A DNA stretch of 58,758 nt, taken from positions 1-58,758 of the forward strand of contig VGVM01000009.1 of the NCBI GenBank assembly GCA_016874035.1, in the 5' to 3' direction. The notes beneath the pieces are model-generated. The model did not search any database, was not told the origin of the DNA, and saw only the letters and a list, made by a program, of their open reading frames with translations. This document shows, piece after piece, positions 43,070 to 49,835 of this stretch. The position numbers and the translations under genes were made by a program. Every line of letters starts with the position of its first letter. Position 1 is the stretch's first letter. The DNA comes from Gemmatimonadota bacterium (GTDB lineage: Bacteria > Gemmatimonadota > Gemmatimonadetes > Gemmatimonadales > Gemmatimonadaceae).

Positions 43070-43595
43070 TCCGTTTGCGTTTCGTCGGCTGTGCGCGACA
43101 ATCGTCCTTGCGGTCTTCGCGCTCGACCAGCTTACCAAGTGGGCGGCGCTGGAGTGGCTGACGCCGGCGTATATCCCGCACCGGGTGGTCGGTAGCGTGG
43201 TGCGCCTGACCCTGGTGTACAACCCGGGCGCCGCGTTCGGCTTCCACCTGGGCGAGCACTCGCGGTGGATCTTCACGGGGCTGACCGTCGTCGCGCTGGG
43301 CGTGCTGTGGCGGCTGTACCGCGAGACACTGGCCACGGACCGCCCGCGTGCGGTGGCATTGGCGCTCGTGGGCGGTGGCGCCTTCGGCAACCTGCTGGAC
43401 CGCCTGCGTTCGCCGCAGGGCGTCGTGGATTTTATTGACATCGGGTACGCGGGGTTTCGCTGGCCTACGTTCAACGTCGCCGACATCGCGGTGAGTTGCG
43501 GCGCCGCGTTGCTGGCGTGGGTCCTTTGGCGCGAAGAGCCCGCCCGTGAAGCGCCGGCAGGCGACCATGCCGCAGACGCTCCGATTCACGGCTGA
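43056..43595 (+). CDS. lspA: Lipoprotein signal peptidase (signal peptidase II)
   Basis: The 179-residue protein has four membrane helices and the conserved blocks of the family: VFALDQLTKWAALEWL, LTLVYNPGAAFGFHLG, GGGAFGNLLDRLRSPQGVVDFIDIG and FNVADIAVSCGAAL. The catalytic aspartates lie near residues 115 (NLLDR) and 143 (NVADIA), matching the known pair. It removes signal peptides from lipidated prolipoproteins such as the SusD-type protein and the small lipoprotein in this window. The ATG at 43056 lies inside the end of the preceding gene; the upstream extension of the frame is antisense-like and rejected. Confidence 0.95.
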   Translation: MASGSPFAFRRLCATIVLAVFALDQLTKWAALEWLTPAYIPHRVVGSVVRLTLVYNPGAAFGFHLGEHSRWIFTGLTVVALGVLWRLYRETLATDRPRAVALALVGGGAFGNLLDRLRSPQGVVDFIDIGYAGFRWPTFNVADIAVSCGAALLAWVLWREEPAREAPAGDHAADAPIHG

Positions 43596-44541
43596 CGACG
43601 CGAGGCGCCTCGACGCACTCGTCTCGCGCCTCGCCTCCATCTCCCGCACGCAGGCCGCGACCCTGATCGCCACGGGTCGGGTGCGCGTTGACGGGCGCGC
43701 CGAGCGCTCGAGCTTCGTCCCCGCGGTCGGGGCCCTGATCGAAGTGGACGTGCCGGAACCTGAGTCGCGCCCCGTGCTGGCCGAGAACATCCCGATCACC
43801 GTCGTGTACGAGGACGACGCGCTGATGGTCGTCGAGAAAGCCGCCGGGATGGTCGTGCATCCCGCACCGGGGCACTGGAGCGGGACGCTGGTCAATGCGC
43901 TGAAGGGTCGCGGCCAGGCGCTGCCGCAGGAATCGGACGAAGCCCGCGCCGGGCTGGTGCACCGACTCGACAAGGACACCTCCGGGCTGTTGATCATCGC
44001 CAAGACCGACCGCGCGCACCGCATCCTGTCCAAGGCCATCGCCGAACGACGGGTGATCCGACGGTATGCCGTGCTGTCGTGGGGACATCTCGACCGCGAC
44101 CGCCTCACGGTGGACCGGCCGCTCGGCCGGGACCCGCGCGATCGCAAGCGGATGGCGATCGTCGAATCGGGGCGGGCCGCCAAGACGGACTTCACGCGAC
44201 TTGCGCGGTTCACCAGCTGCGAACTGCTGCGGGCCCACCTCCATACGGGCCGTACGCACCAGATCCGCGTGCACCTGGCCTCCGTGGGTCACCCGGTCGT
44301 TGGGGATGACACGTACGGCGGCGGGGGGGCGCGCCGCCTCGTCGGATTGCCGCCCAAGCGGCAGTTCCTGCACGCCGCCTGGCTCCTGTTTCAGCACCCG
44401 GAAACCGGCGCCCAACTGGAGTTCCGCTCGCCGCTCCCCCGCGACCTGCACGAGTCGCTGATCACGGTGTCCGAGATGCCGGAGTTGATTGCCCACCCGG
44501 ACCCCTTGGACTACCTTGCCTTCTATAGAGCGGACGACTGA
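43567..44541 (+). CDS. rluD: RluA family pseudouridine synthase (RluD-like)
   Basis: The 324-residue protein has an N-terminal S4 RNA-binding domain (RRLDALVSRLASISRTQAATLIATGRVRVDGR) and a catalytic domain with the aspartate in GLVHRLDKDTSGLLIIAKT, near residue 135, followed by LLRAHLHTGRTHQIRVHLASVGHPVVGDDTYGG. It makes pseudouridines in 23S rRNA, probably in helix 69 if it is a true RluD. A GTG at 43546 is a possible earlier start; the ATG at 43567 gives a normal N-terminus. It overlaps lspA by 29 bases, continuing the coupled operon, and the broken cheW overlaps its end. Confidence 0.93.
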   Translation: MPQTLRFTADDARRLDALVSRLASISRTQAATLIATGRVRVDGRAERSSFVPAVGALIEVDVPEPESRPVLAENIPITVVYEDDALMVVEKAAGMVVHPAPGHWSGTLVNALKGRGQALPQESDEARAGLVHRLDKDTSGLLIIAKTDRAHRILSKAIAERRVIRRYAVLSWGHLDRDRLTVDRPLGRDPRDRKRMAIVESGRAAKTDFTRLARFTSCELLRAHLHTGRTHQIRVHLASVGHPVVGDDTYGGGGARRLVGLPPKRQFLHAAWLLFQHPETGAQLEFRSPLPRDLHESLITVSEMPELIAHPDPLDYLAFYRADD

Positions 44542-44802
44542 TTTCACTGGGCGTCGGCTGCTGCGATTCACGGCGGCAGGGATGTGTCGTGCGCCTGTGA
44601 TCTCGATGCGGTCCGCGAGGTGGTTCGGGGTCGCCCAATGGCCCGGCTTCCGGGTGCTCCGGCGGCTGTCCGCGGGATCGTCAACCTGCGGGGGACCTTG
44701 TTGACGGTGGTGGACCTGTCGGTGCGGTTCGGGGCGGCCCCAGCCGGTGTTCCGCGGGTGCTGTTGGTGGTCGAGGGCGCTGGCGCACGTGCTGCTGCCT
44801 GA
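44534..44802 (+). pseudogene. cheW: Broken cheW (N-terminal part only)
   Basis: A CheW-like coupling protein can be read in pieces. In one frame the bases from 44534 give TDFTGRRLLRFTAAGM, as expected just after a start codon, but the start position reads ACG instead of ATG. After about 44581 the homology continues in another frame as CDLDAVREVVRGRPMARLPGAPAAVRGIVNLRGTLLTVVDLSVRFG and then LLVVEGAG, which covers only the first half of a CheW domain. It then meets the CheD remnant at 44775-44788 and stops at 44802. The lost start, one frameshift and missing second half make it a pseudogene, unless the sequence itself holds assembly errors. Confidence 0.7.
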
Positions 44803-45130
44803 GTCGTACAACGGCGATGCCGAGGCGGTGCCGGGGCGGTTCGCGTCGACGGCGGTTCCCCTGGTGGTGGACGCGTCGCGCGGGGCCGGAGCGCCGGGGC
44901 CGTACACCGCGAAGATCGTGGGCGGCGCGACGCTCTTTGCGGATGTCCTCACGACGCATGGACGCGTCGGTGAGCGAAACGTCTGGGCGACCCGGGCGGC
45001 GCTCACGACGGCGTCGATCGCGGTCGTGGCCGAGGACGTCGGCGGCACGACCGGCCGTTCGCTCTGGTTCGATATCGGCACCGGCGAGGTCACCGTGCGC
45101 CCGACGGGAGGCGAGCCGCGTGTCATCTGA
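44775..45130 (+). pseudogene. cheD: Broken cheD (lacks the catalytic N-terminus)
   Basis: From about 44778 a frame encodes ALAHVLLPESYNGDAEAVPGRFASTAVPLVVDA, KIVGGATLFADV, GERNVWATRAALTTASIAVVAEDVGG and TGRSLWFDIGTGEVTV. This is the later two-thirds of CheD, the receptor glutamine deamidase. The family's N-terminal part with the catalytic cysteine (the GSCV segment) is absent; only the active-site histidine in LAHVLLP remains. No proper start codon leads this frame, since the sequence in front belongs to cheW in another frame. The stop overlaps the cheB start. It cannot be an active deamidase as it stands. Confidence 0.7.
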
Positions 45131-46253
45131 CCCGCGCACGGTGCTGATCGTGGACGACAGCGCGCTGATGCGTGCGGCCATCCGCGACCTGATCGCCGAG
45201 CTGCCGGGCTTCTGCGTGATCGGCACGGCCTCGGACGGGCGCGAGGGAATCGCCGCGGTTCGCGACCTGCGCCCGGACGTCGTGACCCTCGACGTCGAAA
45301 TGCCGGAGCTGGACGGGCTCGCTGCGCTCGCGGCGATCATGCGCGAGTCGCCGCGGCCGGTCGTCATGTTGAGCGGCGCCGATGCCGACCGCGGCGTGGA
45401 CCTGACGATTCGCGCGCTCGAACTCGGTGCCGTGGACTTCGTGCGCAAGCCAGGCGGCGGCGTGGACGCCGCGTCGCTCCGCGAACGGCTGGACGCCGCG
45501 CTTCGCGCGGCGGTGGCGGCGAACGTCGGCGCTGTTGCGCGGCCCAGCCTTGCATCGGTGCACATGCCCACGCCACAGGCGGTCGCGACTGTTCCAGTGG
45601 CCGCGCGGAGCGCGGCGCGGGCGGCCGTGACGATCGTCGCCTCGACCGGGGGCCCGAAAGCGCTGGCCGACGTGGTCGCCGGCTTGCCGGAAGGACTCGA
45701 TGCGGCCGTGCTGATCGCGCAGCATATGCCGCGCGGCTTCACCACCGGGCTCGCCCGCCGCCTCAACGACCTGTGCGCCCTCCCGGTGCGCGAGGCGCGG
45801 CACGGCGAGGTCGCGATGGCCGGGTGCGTGTACCTCGCTCCCGGCGGACAGCACCTCACGGTGCGCGCACGCGAGGCCGGTGCGGAACTGGTGCTCGAGG
45901 ATTCCGCCCCGGTGTGGGGCGTGAAACCGGCCGGCGATCCGCTGTTCGTGACGGCGGCCCACACGTTTCGCCAACACCTCGTGGGCGTGGTGCTCACGGG
46001 CATGGGGCGTGACGGCGCGCTCGGCCTCTCCGCGGTCCGTGAGTCCGGCGGCGGGGCCATCGTTGAGGACGCGACGACGGCCGCGGTGAATGGCATGCCG
46101 CGCGAGGCGCTGACCCTTGCCGGCGCGGACCTCGAACTCGCGCCGCAGGACATCGGCGCGGGGATCGTGCAGCTGCTGGCCGCACGCACGGCAGGTCCGT
46201 CGGGGGTTGCCGCGGGGCGGAATTCCGGTGGCGCGCGGCGGGTGGCCGTATGA
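45120..46253 (+). CDS. cheB: Chemotaxis methylesterase/deamidase CheB
   Basis: The 377-residue protein joins a receiver domain to a methylesterase domain. The receiver has VLIVDDSALMR, the phosphate-accepting Asp near residue 58 in VVTLDVEMPELDGL, and VRKPGG. The esterase triad is visible: Ser of IVASTGGP near 175, His of IAQHMPRG near 202 and Asp of TGMGRDGALG near 298, close to the E. coli positions. CheB removes methyl groups from chemoreceptors to reset sensitivity. The start is a GTG at 45120 overlapping the end of the cheD remnant. It overlaps the next cheW by ATGA. cheA, cheR and a receptor gene are not in this window. Confidence 0.93.
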   Translation: MSSDPRTVLIVDDSALMRAAIRDLIAELPGFCVIGTASDGREGIAAVRDLRPDVVTLDVEMPELDGLAALAAIMRESPRPVVMLSGADADRGVDLTIRALELGAVDFVRKPGGGVDAASLRERLDAALRAAVAANVGAVARPSLASVHMPTPQAVATVPVAARSAARAAVTIVASTGGPKALADVVAGLPEGLDAAVLIAQHMPRGFTTGLARRLNDLCALPVREARHGEVAMAGCVYLAPGGQHLTVRAREAGAELVLEDSAPVWGVKPAGDPLFVTAAHTFRQHLVGVVLTGMGRDGALGLSAVRESGGGAIVEDATTAAVNGMPREALTLAGADLELAPQDIGAGIVQLLAARTAGPSGVAAGRNSGGARRVAV

Positions 46254-46711
46254 CGGTTGCCGCGTTGCACGAGCTACATGCGGTCGCGCGCGTGGGGAGC
46301 GAGCGGCTCGCCTTCGCCGTGCGTGATGTCGAGGCGGTGCTCGATGCGCCGACGCTGCTGCCCGTCCCGGGCGCGAACGGCGGCCTTGTGGGCCAGGTCG
46401 AGCATCGCGGGGAGACGCTGCGTGCGCATCGCCTCGCGGATCTCCTGGCGGTCCGGGGGTCCGCGACGCCCGGGACCGTGCTGATCGTGGTTCGCGGCAC
46501 GCGCCGGATCGCCCTGTGTGTTGACGACGTCGAGGACCTGGCCGCGGTGCAGGGCGACCGCATTCGTGCCGTCCCACACGGGCTCGATCCCGCCGGCGTA
46601 CTTCGCGGGATCTGGCTCGGGCCGTCCGCGGGCGATCCCATGGCGGGCCTGGTGGACGCCGATGCAATCATTGCGGCCGTGCTTTCGGAACGCACGGGGC
46701 AGGCCGCATGA
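46250..46711 (+). CDS. cheW: CheW-type coupling protein
   Basis: The 153-residue CheW-like protein has the two-barrel fold pattern: VARVGSERLAFAVRDVEAVLDAPTLLPVPGANGGLVGQVEHRGETLRAHRLADLLAV, then TVLIVVRGTRRIALCVDDVEDLAAVQGDRIRAVP. CheW links receptors to the kinase CheA. The sequence departs from classical CheW, with VGQVEHRGETLRAHRLADLL where VNLRGxxxPVxDL is usual, so it may be a specialised coupling protein. It overlaps both neighbours by four bases (ATGA at each end), so its level is tied to CheB and the next CheW. Confidence 0.85.
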   Translation: MTVAALHELHAVARVGSERLAFAVRDVEAVLDAPTLLPVPGANGGLVGQVEHRGETLRAHRLADLLAVRGSATPGTVLIVVRGTRRIALCVDDVEDLAAVQGDRIRAVPHGLDPAGVLRGIWLGPSAGDPMAGLVDADAIIAAVLSERTGQAA

Positions 46712-47190
46712 GCAGCGAACGAGTGCCGCTCGTCACCTTCCGCGTGGGCGACACCACGTACGCGGCGGACGTCCTCTCGGTCGAGCGGGTGATTCCGTTC
46801 ACGCCGCCCCGCGCGATCCCGAATGTCCCCGTGTGGCTCGATGGCGTGATCGACCATGCCGGCCGCGCCGTGCCCGTGATTGACCTGCGGGCGCGGTTCG
46901 AGCTGCCGCCCGCCGCGCCCGACGTCCTGCGCCGCATCGTGATCTTTTCGAACGGGACCGACTCAGTCGCTGCGATCGTGGATGCGGTGGAGGAGGTCTC
47001 GACCGTGGCAGCGGCTGACCTGACGGAACCGCCGGCGATCTTTCGTGGCCTGGCGAAGCAGTACCTCCGCGCGCTGGTGCGCCGGAACAGCGACGTGATC
47101 GTCGTGCTGGACGCGGCGCAGCTGCTGAGCGCACGCGAGCGAATTGTGGTGGACCAAGCGATGGCGGAGAGCCCGACACATGGCAGATGA
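46708..47190 (+). CDS. cheW: CheW-type coupling protein
   Basis: The 160-residue protein is more classical: VTFRVGDTTYAADVLSVERVIPFTPPRAIPNVPVWLDGVIDHAGRAVPVIDLRARFELPP, then RIVIFSNGTDSVAAIVDAVEEVSTVAAADLTEPP. It has the hydrophobic pocket residues used to bind CheA and receptors. It is the second intact CheW in the cluster; with the broken copy upstream the ancestral cluster had three. Different CheW proteins often serve different receptor arrays. Its end overlaps the TPR gene by 11 bases. Confidence 0.9.
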   Translation: MSSERVPLVTFRVGDTTYAADVLSVERVIPFTPPRAIPNVPVWLDGVIDHAGRAVPVIDLRARFELPPAAPDVLRRIVIFSNGTDSVAAIVDAVEEVSTVAAADLTEPPAIFRGLAKQYLRALVRRNSDVIVVLDAAQLLSARERIVVDQAMAESPTHGR

Positions 47191-48052
47191 GACACTCGCG
47201 CAGTACAAGGCCCGCTACACCGAGATAGACGGCCGTCTCGACGCGGCGGCGGGATCGGGTGCGGACGACGCGTCCCGTGCCGCGATCAAGGCCGAGATCA
47301 TCGGCCTGTTCAAGTCGGTCGAGCAGCAGGTCAACGAACTCACCGCGCTGAAGGACCAGATCAAGGCGCTCGTGGACAAGTGGAAGACGCTGCAGGGCGC
47401 CGCCGCGCCGTCGCTCGCGCCGCAGTTCACGGCGGAGAAGCCCGTGGTGGTCGCGGATCACATCGGCGCCTCGACGTTCATCGAGAAAGGCTGGAGCCGC
47501 CTGTCGCTCGGCGACTACGAGGGCGCGGAGACCGCCTTGCTCAAGGCCATCGAGCTCGCGCCCGGAGACCCGCAGAGCGTGGCGCTGCTGGGCTGGGCGC
47601 AGATGCTGAATGAGAAGTACGACGATGCGCTCCTGAACTTCCAGCAGGTGCTCGCGCGGCAGCCGTCCAACGCGCTCGCGCGCATCAACGTCGGTTACAT
47701 CTGCCTCAAGAAGGGGGTGTTCGGGGAGGCGATCGAGCACCTCTCGAAGGCGATCCGCCTGGACAACGACAAGAAGGCGACGCTCTACGCCCATTTCTAC
47801 CTGGGGCTCGTTTACCTCGAGCGCGAGATGTTCGAGGATGCCCAGGTGTTCTTCCAGAAGACGCTGACGCTGGGTCCGAACCTGATCGAGGCGTACTACG
47901 AGCTGGGGAGGGCGTACTGGTTCAACGAGCAGGAGGCCGAGGCGCGGGACGCGTGGAAGCAGGGACACGCCGCGAACAAGTTCAATCCGTGGGGAAAACG
48001 ATGTGCCGAGATGCTCGCCACGGTTGATGGGGGCGGGCAGCCGCTTAAGTAG
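47180..48052 (+). CDS. Tetratricopeptide-repeat protein linked to the chemotaxis cluster
   Basis: The 290-residue protein starts with a coiled-coil helix (ADETLAQYKARYTEIDGRLDAAAG... KSVEQQVNELTALKDQIKALVDKWKTLQ). About five TPR units follow from residue 100: IEKGWSRLSLGDYEGAETALLKAIELAPGDP, ALLGWAQMLNEKYDDALLNFQQVLARQPSN, ARINVGYICLKKGVFGEAIEHLSKAIRLDND, FYLGLVYLEREMFEDAQVFFQKTLTLGPN and AYYELGRAYWFNEQEAEARDAWKQG. There is no signal peptide, so it is a cytoplasmic scaffold. Translational overlap with cheW suggests a role in assembling the signalling array. Two palindromic repeats follow its stop. Confidence 0.88.
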   Translation: MADETLAQYKARYTEIDGRLDAAAGSGADDASRAAIKAEIIGLFKSVEQQVNELTALKDQIKALVDKWKTLQGAAAPSLAPQFTAEKPVVVADHIGASTFIEKGWSRLSLGDYEGAETALLKAIELAPGDPQSVALLGWAQMLNEKYDDALLNFQQVLARQPSNALARINVGYICLKKGVFGEAIEHLSKAIRLDNDKKATLYAHFYLGLVYLEREMFEDAQVFFQKTLTLGPNLIEAYYELGRAYWFNEQEAEARDAWKQGHAANKFNPWGKRCAEMLATVDGGGQPLK

Positions 48053-48055
48053 CCT

Positions 48056-48240
48056 GAACTGCGACTGCCTGGGCAGGGAAGCGGCGGAAACGGCTGATCA
48101 CCGCTGATACTGCAACGGCAACTGCAAAACTTGGGGGAACTACGATGCGGGGGCGGGTTTCGGCGACTGTCGCAGTTGTCGTTGCAGTTCCCAAGAATTT
48201 GCAGTGGCAGTATCCGTAGTTATCCGCTGGTTCCCGGGTC
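48056..48240. repeat. Palindromic intergenic element, copy B
   Basis: The element starts with CTGCCTGGGCAGGGAAG, CGGCGGAAACGGCTGATCAC and GCTGATACTGCAACGGCA. It ends with the inverted counterparts GTTGCAGTTCCCAAGAATT, GGCAGTATCCGTAGTTATC and CGCTGGTTCCCGG. It lies head-to-tail with copy C, 179 bases between matching points. The arms pair imperfectly over about 75 bases around a G-rich centre. Confidence 0.87.
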
Positions 48241-48445
48241 GCCCTGCCTGGGCAGGGAAACGGCGGAAACGGCTGATCACTGCTGATACTGCAACGGCAC
48301 TACTTGGGGGAACTACGATGCTCGGCCGGGTTGCGGTGCCCGAAGCCGCCGTCGTTGTCGTTGCAGTTCCCAAGAATTTGCAGTTGCAGTATCCGTAGTT
48401 ATCCCGCCGTTTCCCCAGTTTCCCCGCTGGAGCAGTTGTAGTTTG
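48241..48445. repeat. Palindromic intergenic element, copy C
   Basis: This second tandem copy has a left arm nearly identical to that of copy B over about 55 bases (CTGCCTGGGCAGGGAAAC onwards). Its right arm, GTTGTCGTTGCAGTTCCC, AAGAATTTGCAGTTGCAG, TATCCGTAGTTATCC and CGCCGTTTCCCC, is close to that of copy B. Its outer end (GCGGGGAAAC on the reverse strand) matches copy A. It ends only a few bases before the peptidase start at 48451, so it forms most of that gene's 5' region. Confidence 0.87.
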
Positions 48446-48450
48446 AGGGC

Positions 48451-49437
48451 ATGGCGCGTCTCGCCCTGCTCGCCCTGTGGCTCTGCTGCGCGCCGGCGCC
48501 CGCCGCATCCCAGGATCCGGCAATCCCGGCCGACCTGACGCGAATATCGGATGGACGGCTCGTGATCTACGCCGGCGAATCCAATCTCGGGCTCGCGCGG
48601 AACCTCCTCGCCGACGCCGTGTCGCGCGACAGTTTTCCGGGCCTTCCGCGCCCCGTGATCCGCGCGACGATCCTCATCGCCGCCAATGAATCGCAGTTCC
48701 GGGAGTGGATCGGCCCCGGTATCCCCGAATGGGGCATCGCCGTCGCGTTCCCCGAGCAGCATCGGATCGTGATGCAGGGCCGTGATGCCGGCGCTGACGC
48801 GGGCGACCCCCGCGTCACGCTCCGCCACGAACTCGCCCACCTCGCGCTGCACGAGCGGATGGGCGCGGCGGCGCCGCACTGGTTCGACGAGGGCTACGCG
48901 TCCTATGCCGCCGGCGAGTGGGGTCGCGACGAGATCCTGGCCTCGAGTTTCGTCCTGGCCATCCGAGGGACTCCCCGGTTTGCGGGTCTCGACTCGCTGA
49001 TTTCCGCCGGCAGTGCCCGCGCGTCGCAGGGCTACGCGCTCGCCCACCGGGCGGTCGCCGACATGGCGGCGCTCGGGAACGAACGGGGGCTCGCACTGTT
49101 GTTCCAGCACTGGCCGGGGAGCAGGAACCTGGACGAAGCGCTGCGCCGGGCCTACGGGGTAACGCTGGATGGCTTCGAGGACACGTGGCGGAAGTCCATC
49201 CGCAGGCGATACGGCGTGCTGGCGCTCTTCACGGACGTCGGTTTCGCCGGGCTCGTGCTGGCGCTTGTGGTCGTCCCGTTCTGGATCGCGCGACGCCGGC
49301 GCGACCGGGGCCGGTTCAGGGCCTTGGTGGCGGCAGACGAACTGGCCGACCGCCGGGAACGGGAAAGCGCCATCGCGACCCTCCTGGGCGAGGTGGAACA
49401 AATGGGCGGTCGTGACGATCAGATTAAGGGTCCATGA
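48451..49437 (+). CDS. Secreted gluzincin-type metallopeptidase with C-terminal membrane anchor
   Basis: The 328-residue protein has a signal peptide (MARLALLALWLCCAPAPAASQ) and a zinc-protease core: RVTLRHELAHLALHERMGAAAPHWFDEGYASYAAGEWG, where HELAH supplies two ligands and the downstream Glu of DEGYA the third. This is the peptidase MA pattern. A membrane helix near residues 252-278 (VGFAGLVLALVVVPFWIARRRR) and a charged cytoplasmic tail end the protein. The substrate is unknown; a role in envelope protein turnover is plausible. The palindromic repeat ends just before its start and no clear ribosome-binding site is visible. Confidence 0.85.
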   Translation: MARLALLALWLCCAPAPAASQDPAIPADLTRISDGRLVIYAGESNLGLARNLLADAVSRDSFPGLPRPVIRATILIAANESQFREWIGPGIPEWGIAVAFPEQHRIVMQGRDAGADAGDPRVTLRHELAHLALHERMGAAAPHWFDEGYASYAAGEWGRDEILASSFVLAIRGTPRFAGLDSLISAGSARASQGYALAHRAVADMAALGNERGLALLFQHWPGSRNLDEALRRAYGVTLDGFEDTWRKSIRRRYGVLALFTDVGFAGLVLALVVVPFWIARRRRDRGRFRALVAADELADRRERESAIATLLGEVEQMGGRDDQIKGP

Positions 49438-49454
49438 AACGCGTATGTTGTTGC

Positions 49455-49484
49455 TTGACACTACCTATAGAAGGCCCGTAGAAT
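49455..49484 (+). promoter_or_regulatory. Sigma-70-type promoter upstream of the 56-residue protein and tRNA-Val
   Basis: A perfect TTGACA at 49455-49460 and TAGAAT at 49479-49484 are separated by 18 bases. This is the most consensus-like promoter in the window. The expected start point is around 49491, about three bases before the ATG at 49494. Confidence 0.75.
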
Positions 49485-49493
49485 GACCGACTT

Positions 49494-49664
49494 ATGACAG
49501 AGCCAGTTCGAGCGGCCATCAGCCGCCCCGCCGTCCGGTGGGGGGTCGCGGCTCTTGTGCTGGTTGCCGGGTACGCTGATCTCGTGCTTGGGGGCATCAC
49601 CCTCGCTCCCATCCTGCTCGTGATTGGGTATTGTGTACTGGTACCACTGGCGATTCTCGGCTGA
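49494..49664 (+). CDS. 56-residue membrane protein, function unknown
   Basis: A short frame starts MTEPVRAAISRPAVRWGVAAL, continues through two hydrophobic stretches (WGVAALVLVAGYADLVLGG and TLAPILLVIGYCVLVPLAIL) and ends at a TGA at 49662-49664. Composition, codon bias and the near-consensus promoter immediately in front support it. With the predicted TSS about three bases before the ATG it would be translated from an almost leaderless mRNA. The tRNA-Val gene follows 25 bases later and may share the transcript. No family is recognised. Confidence 0.65.
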   Translation: MTEPVRAAISRPAVRWGVAALVLVAGYADLVLGGITLAPILLVIGYCVLVPLAILG

Positions 49665-49689
49665 GACTCAGGGCAGGGCTGGAAGCGCT

Positions 49690-49763
49690 GGGCGAATAGC
49701 TCAGTTGGTTAGAGCACCTGCCTTACACGCAGGGTGTCGGGGGTTCGAGTCCCTCTTCGCCCA
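49690..49763 (+). tRNA. tRNA-Val (anticodon TAC)
   Basis: The cloverleaf is complete: acceptor GGGCGAA with TTCGCCC, D-arm GCTCAGTTGGTTAGAGC, anticodon stem CCTGC with GCAGG enclosing the loop CTTACAC (anticodon TAC, reading GUA and other valine codons), T-arm with GGTTCGAGTCC, and discriminator A at 49763. CCA is not encoded. It is a normal class I tRNA-Val, unlike the leucine-type tRNA with a valine anticodon at 27.4 kb. Confidence 0.97.
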
Positions 49764-49835
49764 TGGTAGCACCGCAGGCCGCGGGTTCGGCGTTGGGGCC
49801 GGATCCCGGGAACAACACTCGGAGGAAGGGCGTCA

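Noticed and set aside
36975-48445. CRISPR array or insertion sequence as an explanation of the palindromic repeats
   Set aside because: There are no regularly spaced identical short repeats with unique spacers, no cas genes and no transposase frame; the units are 180-230 base imperfect palindromes.
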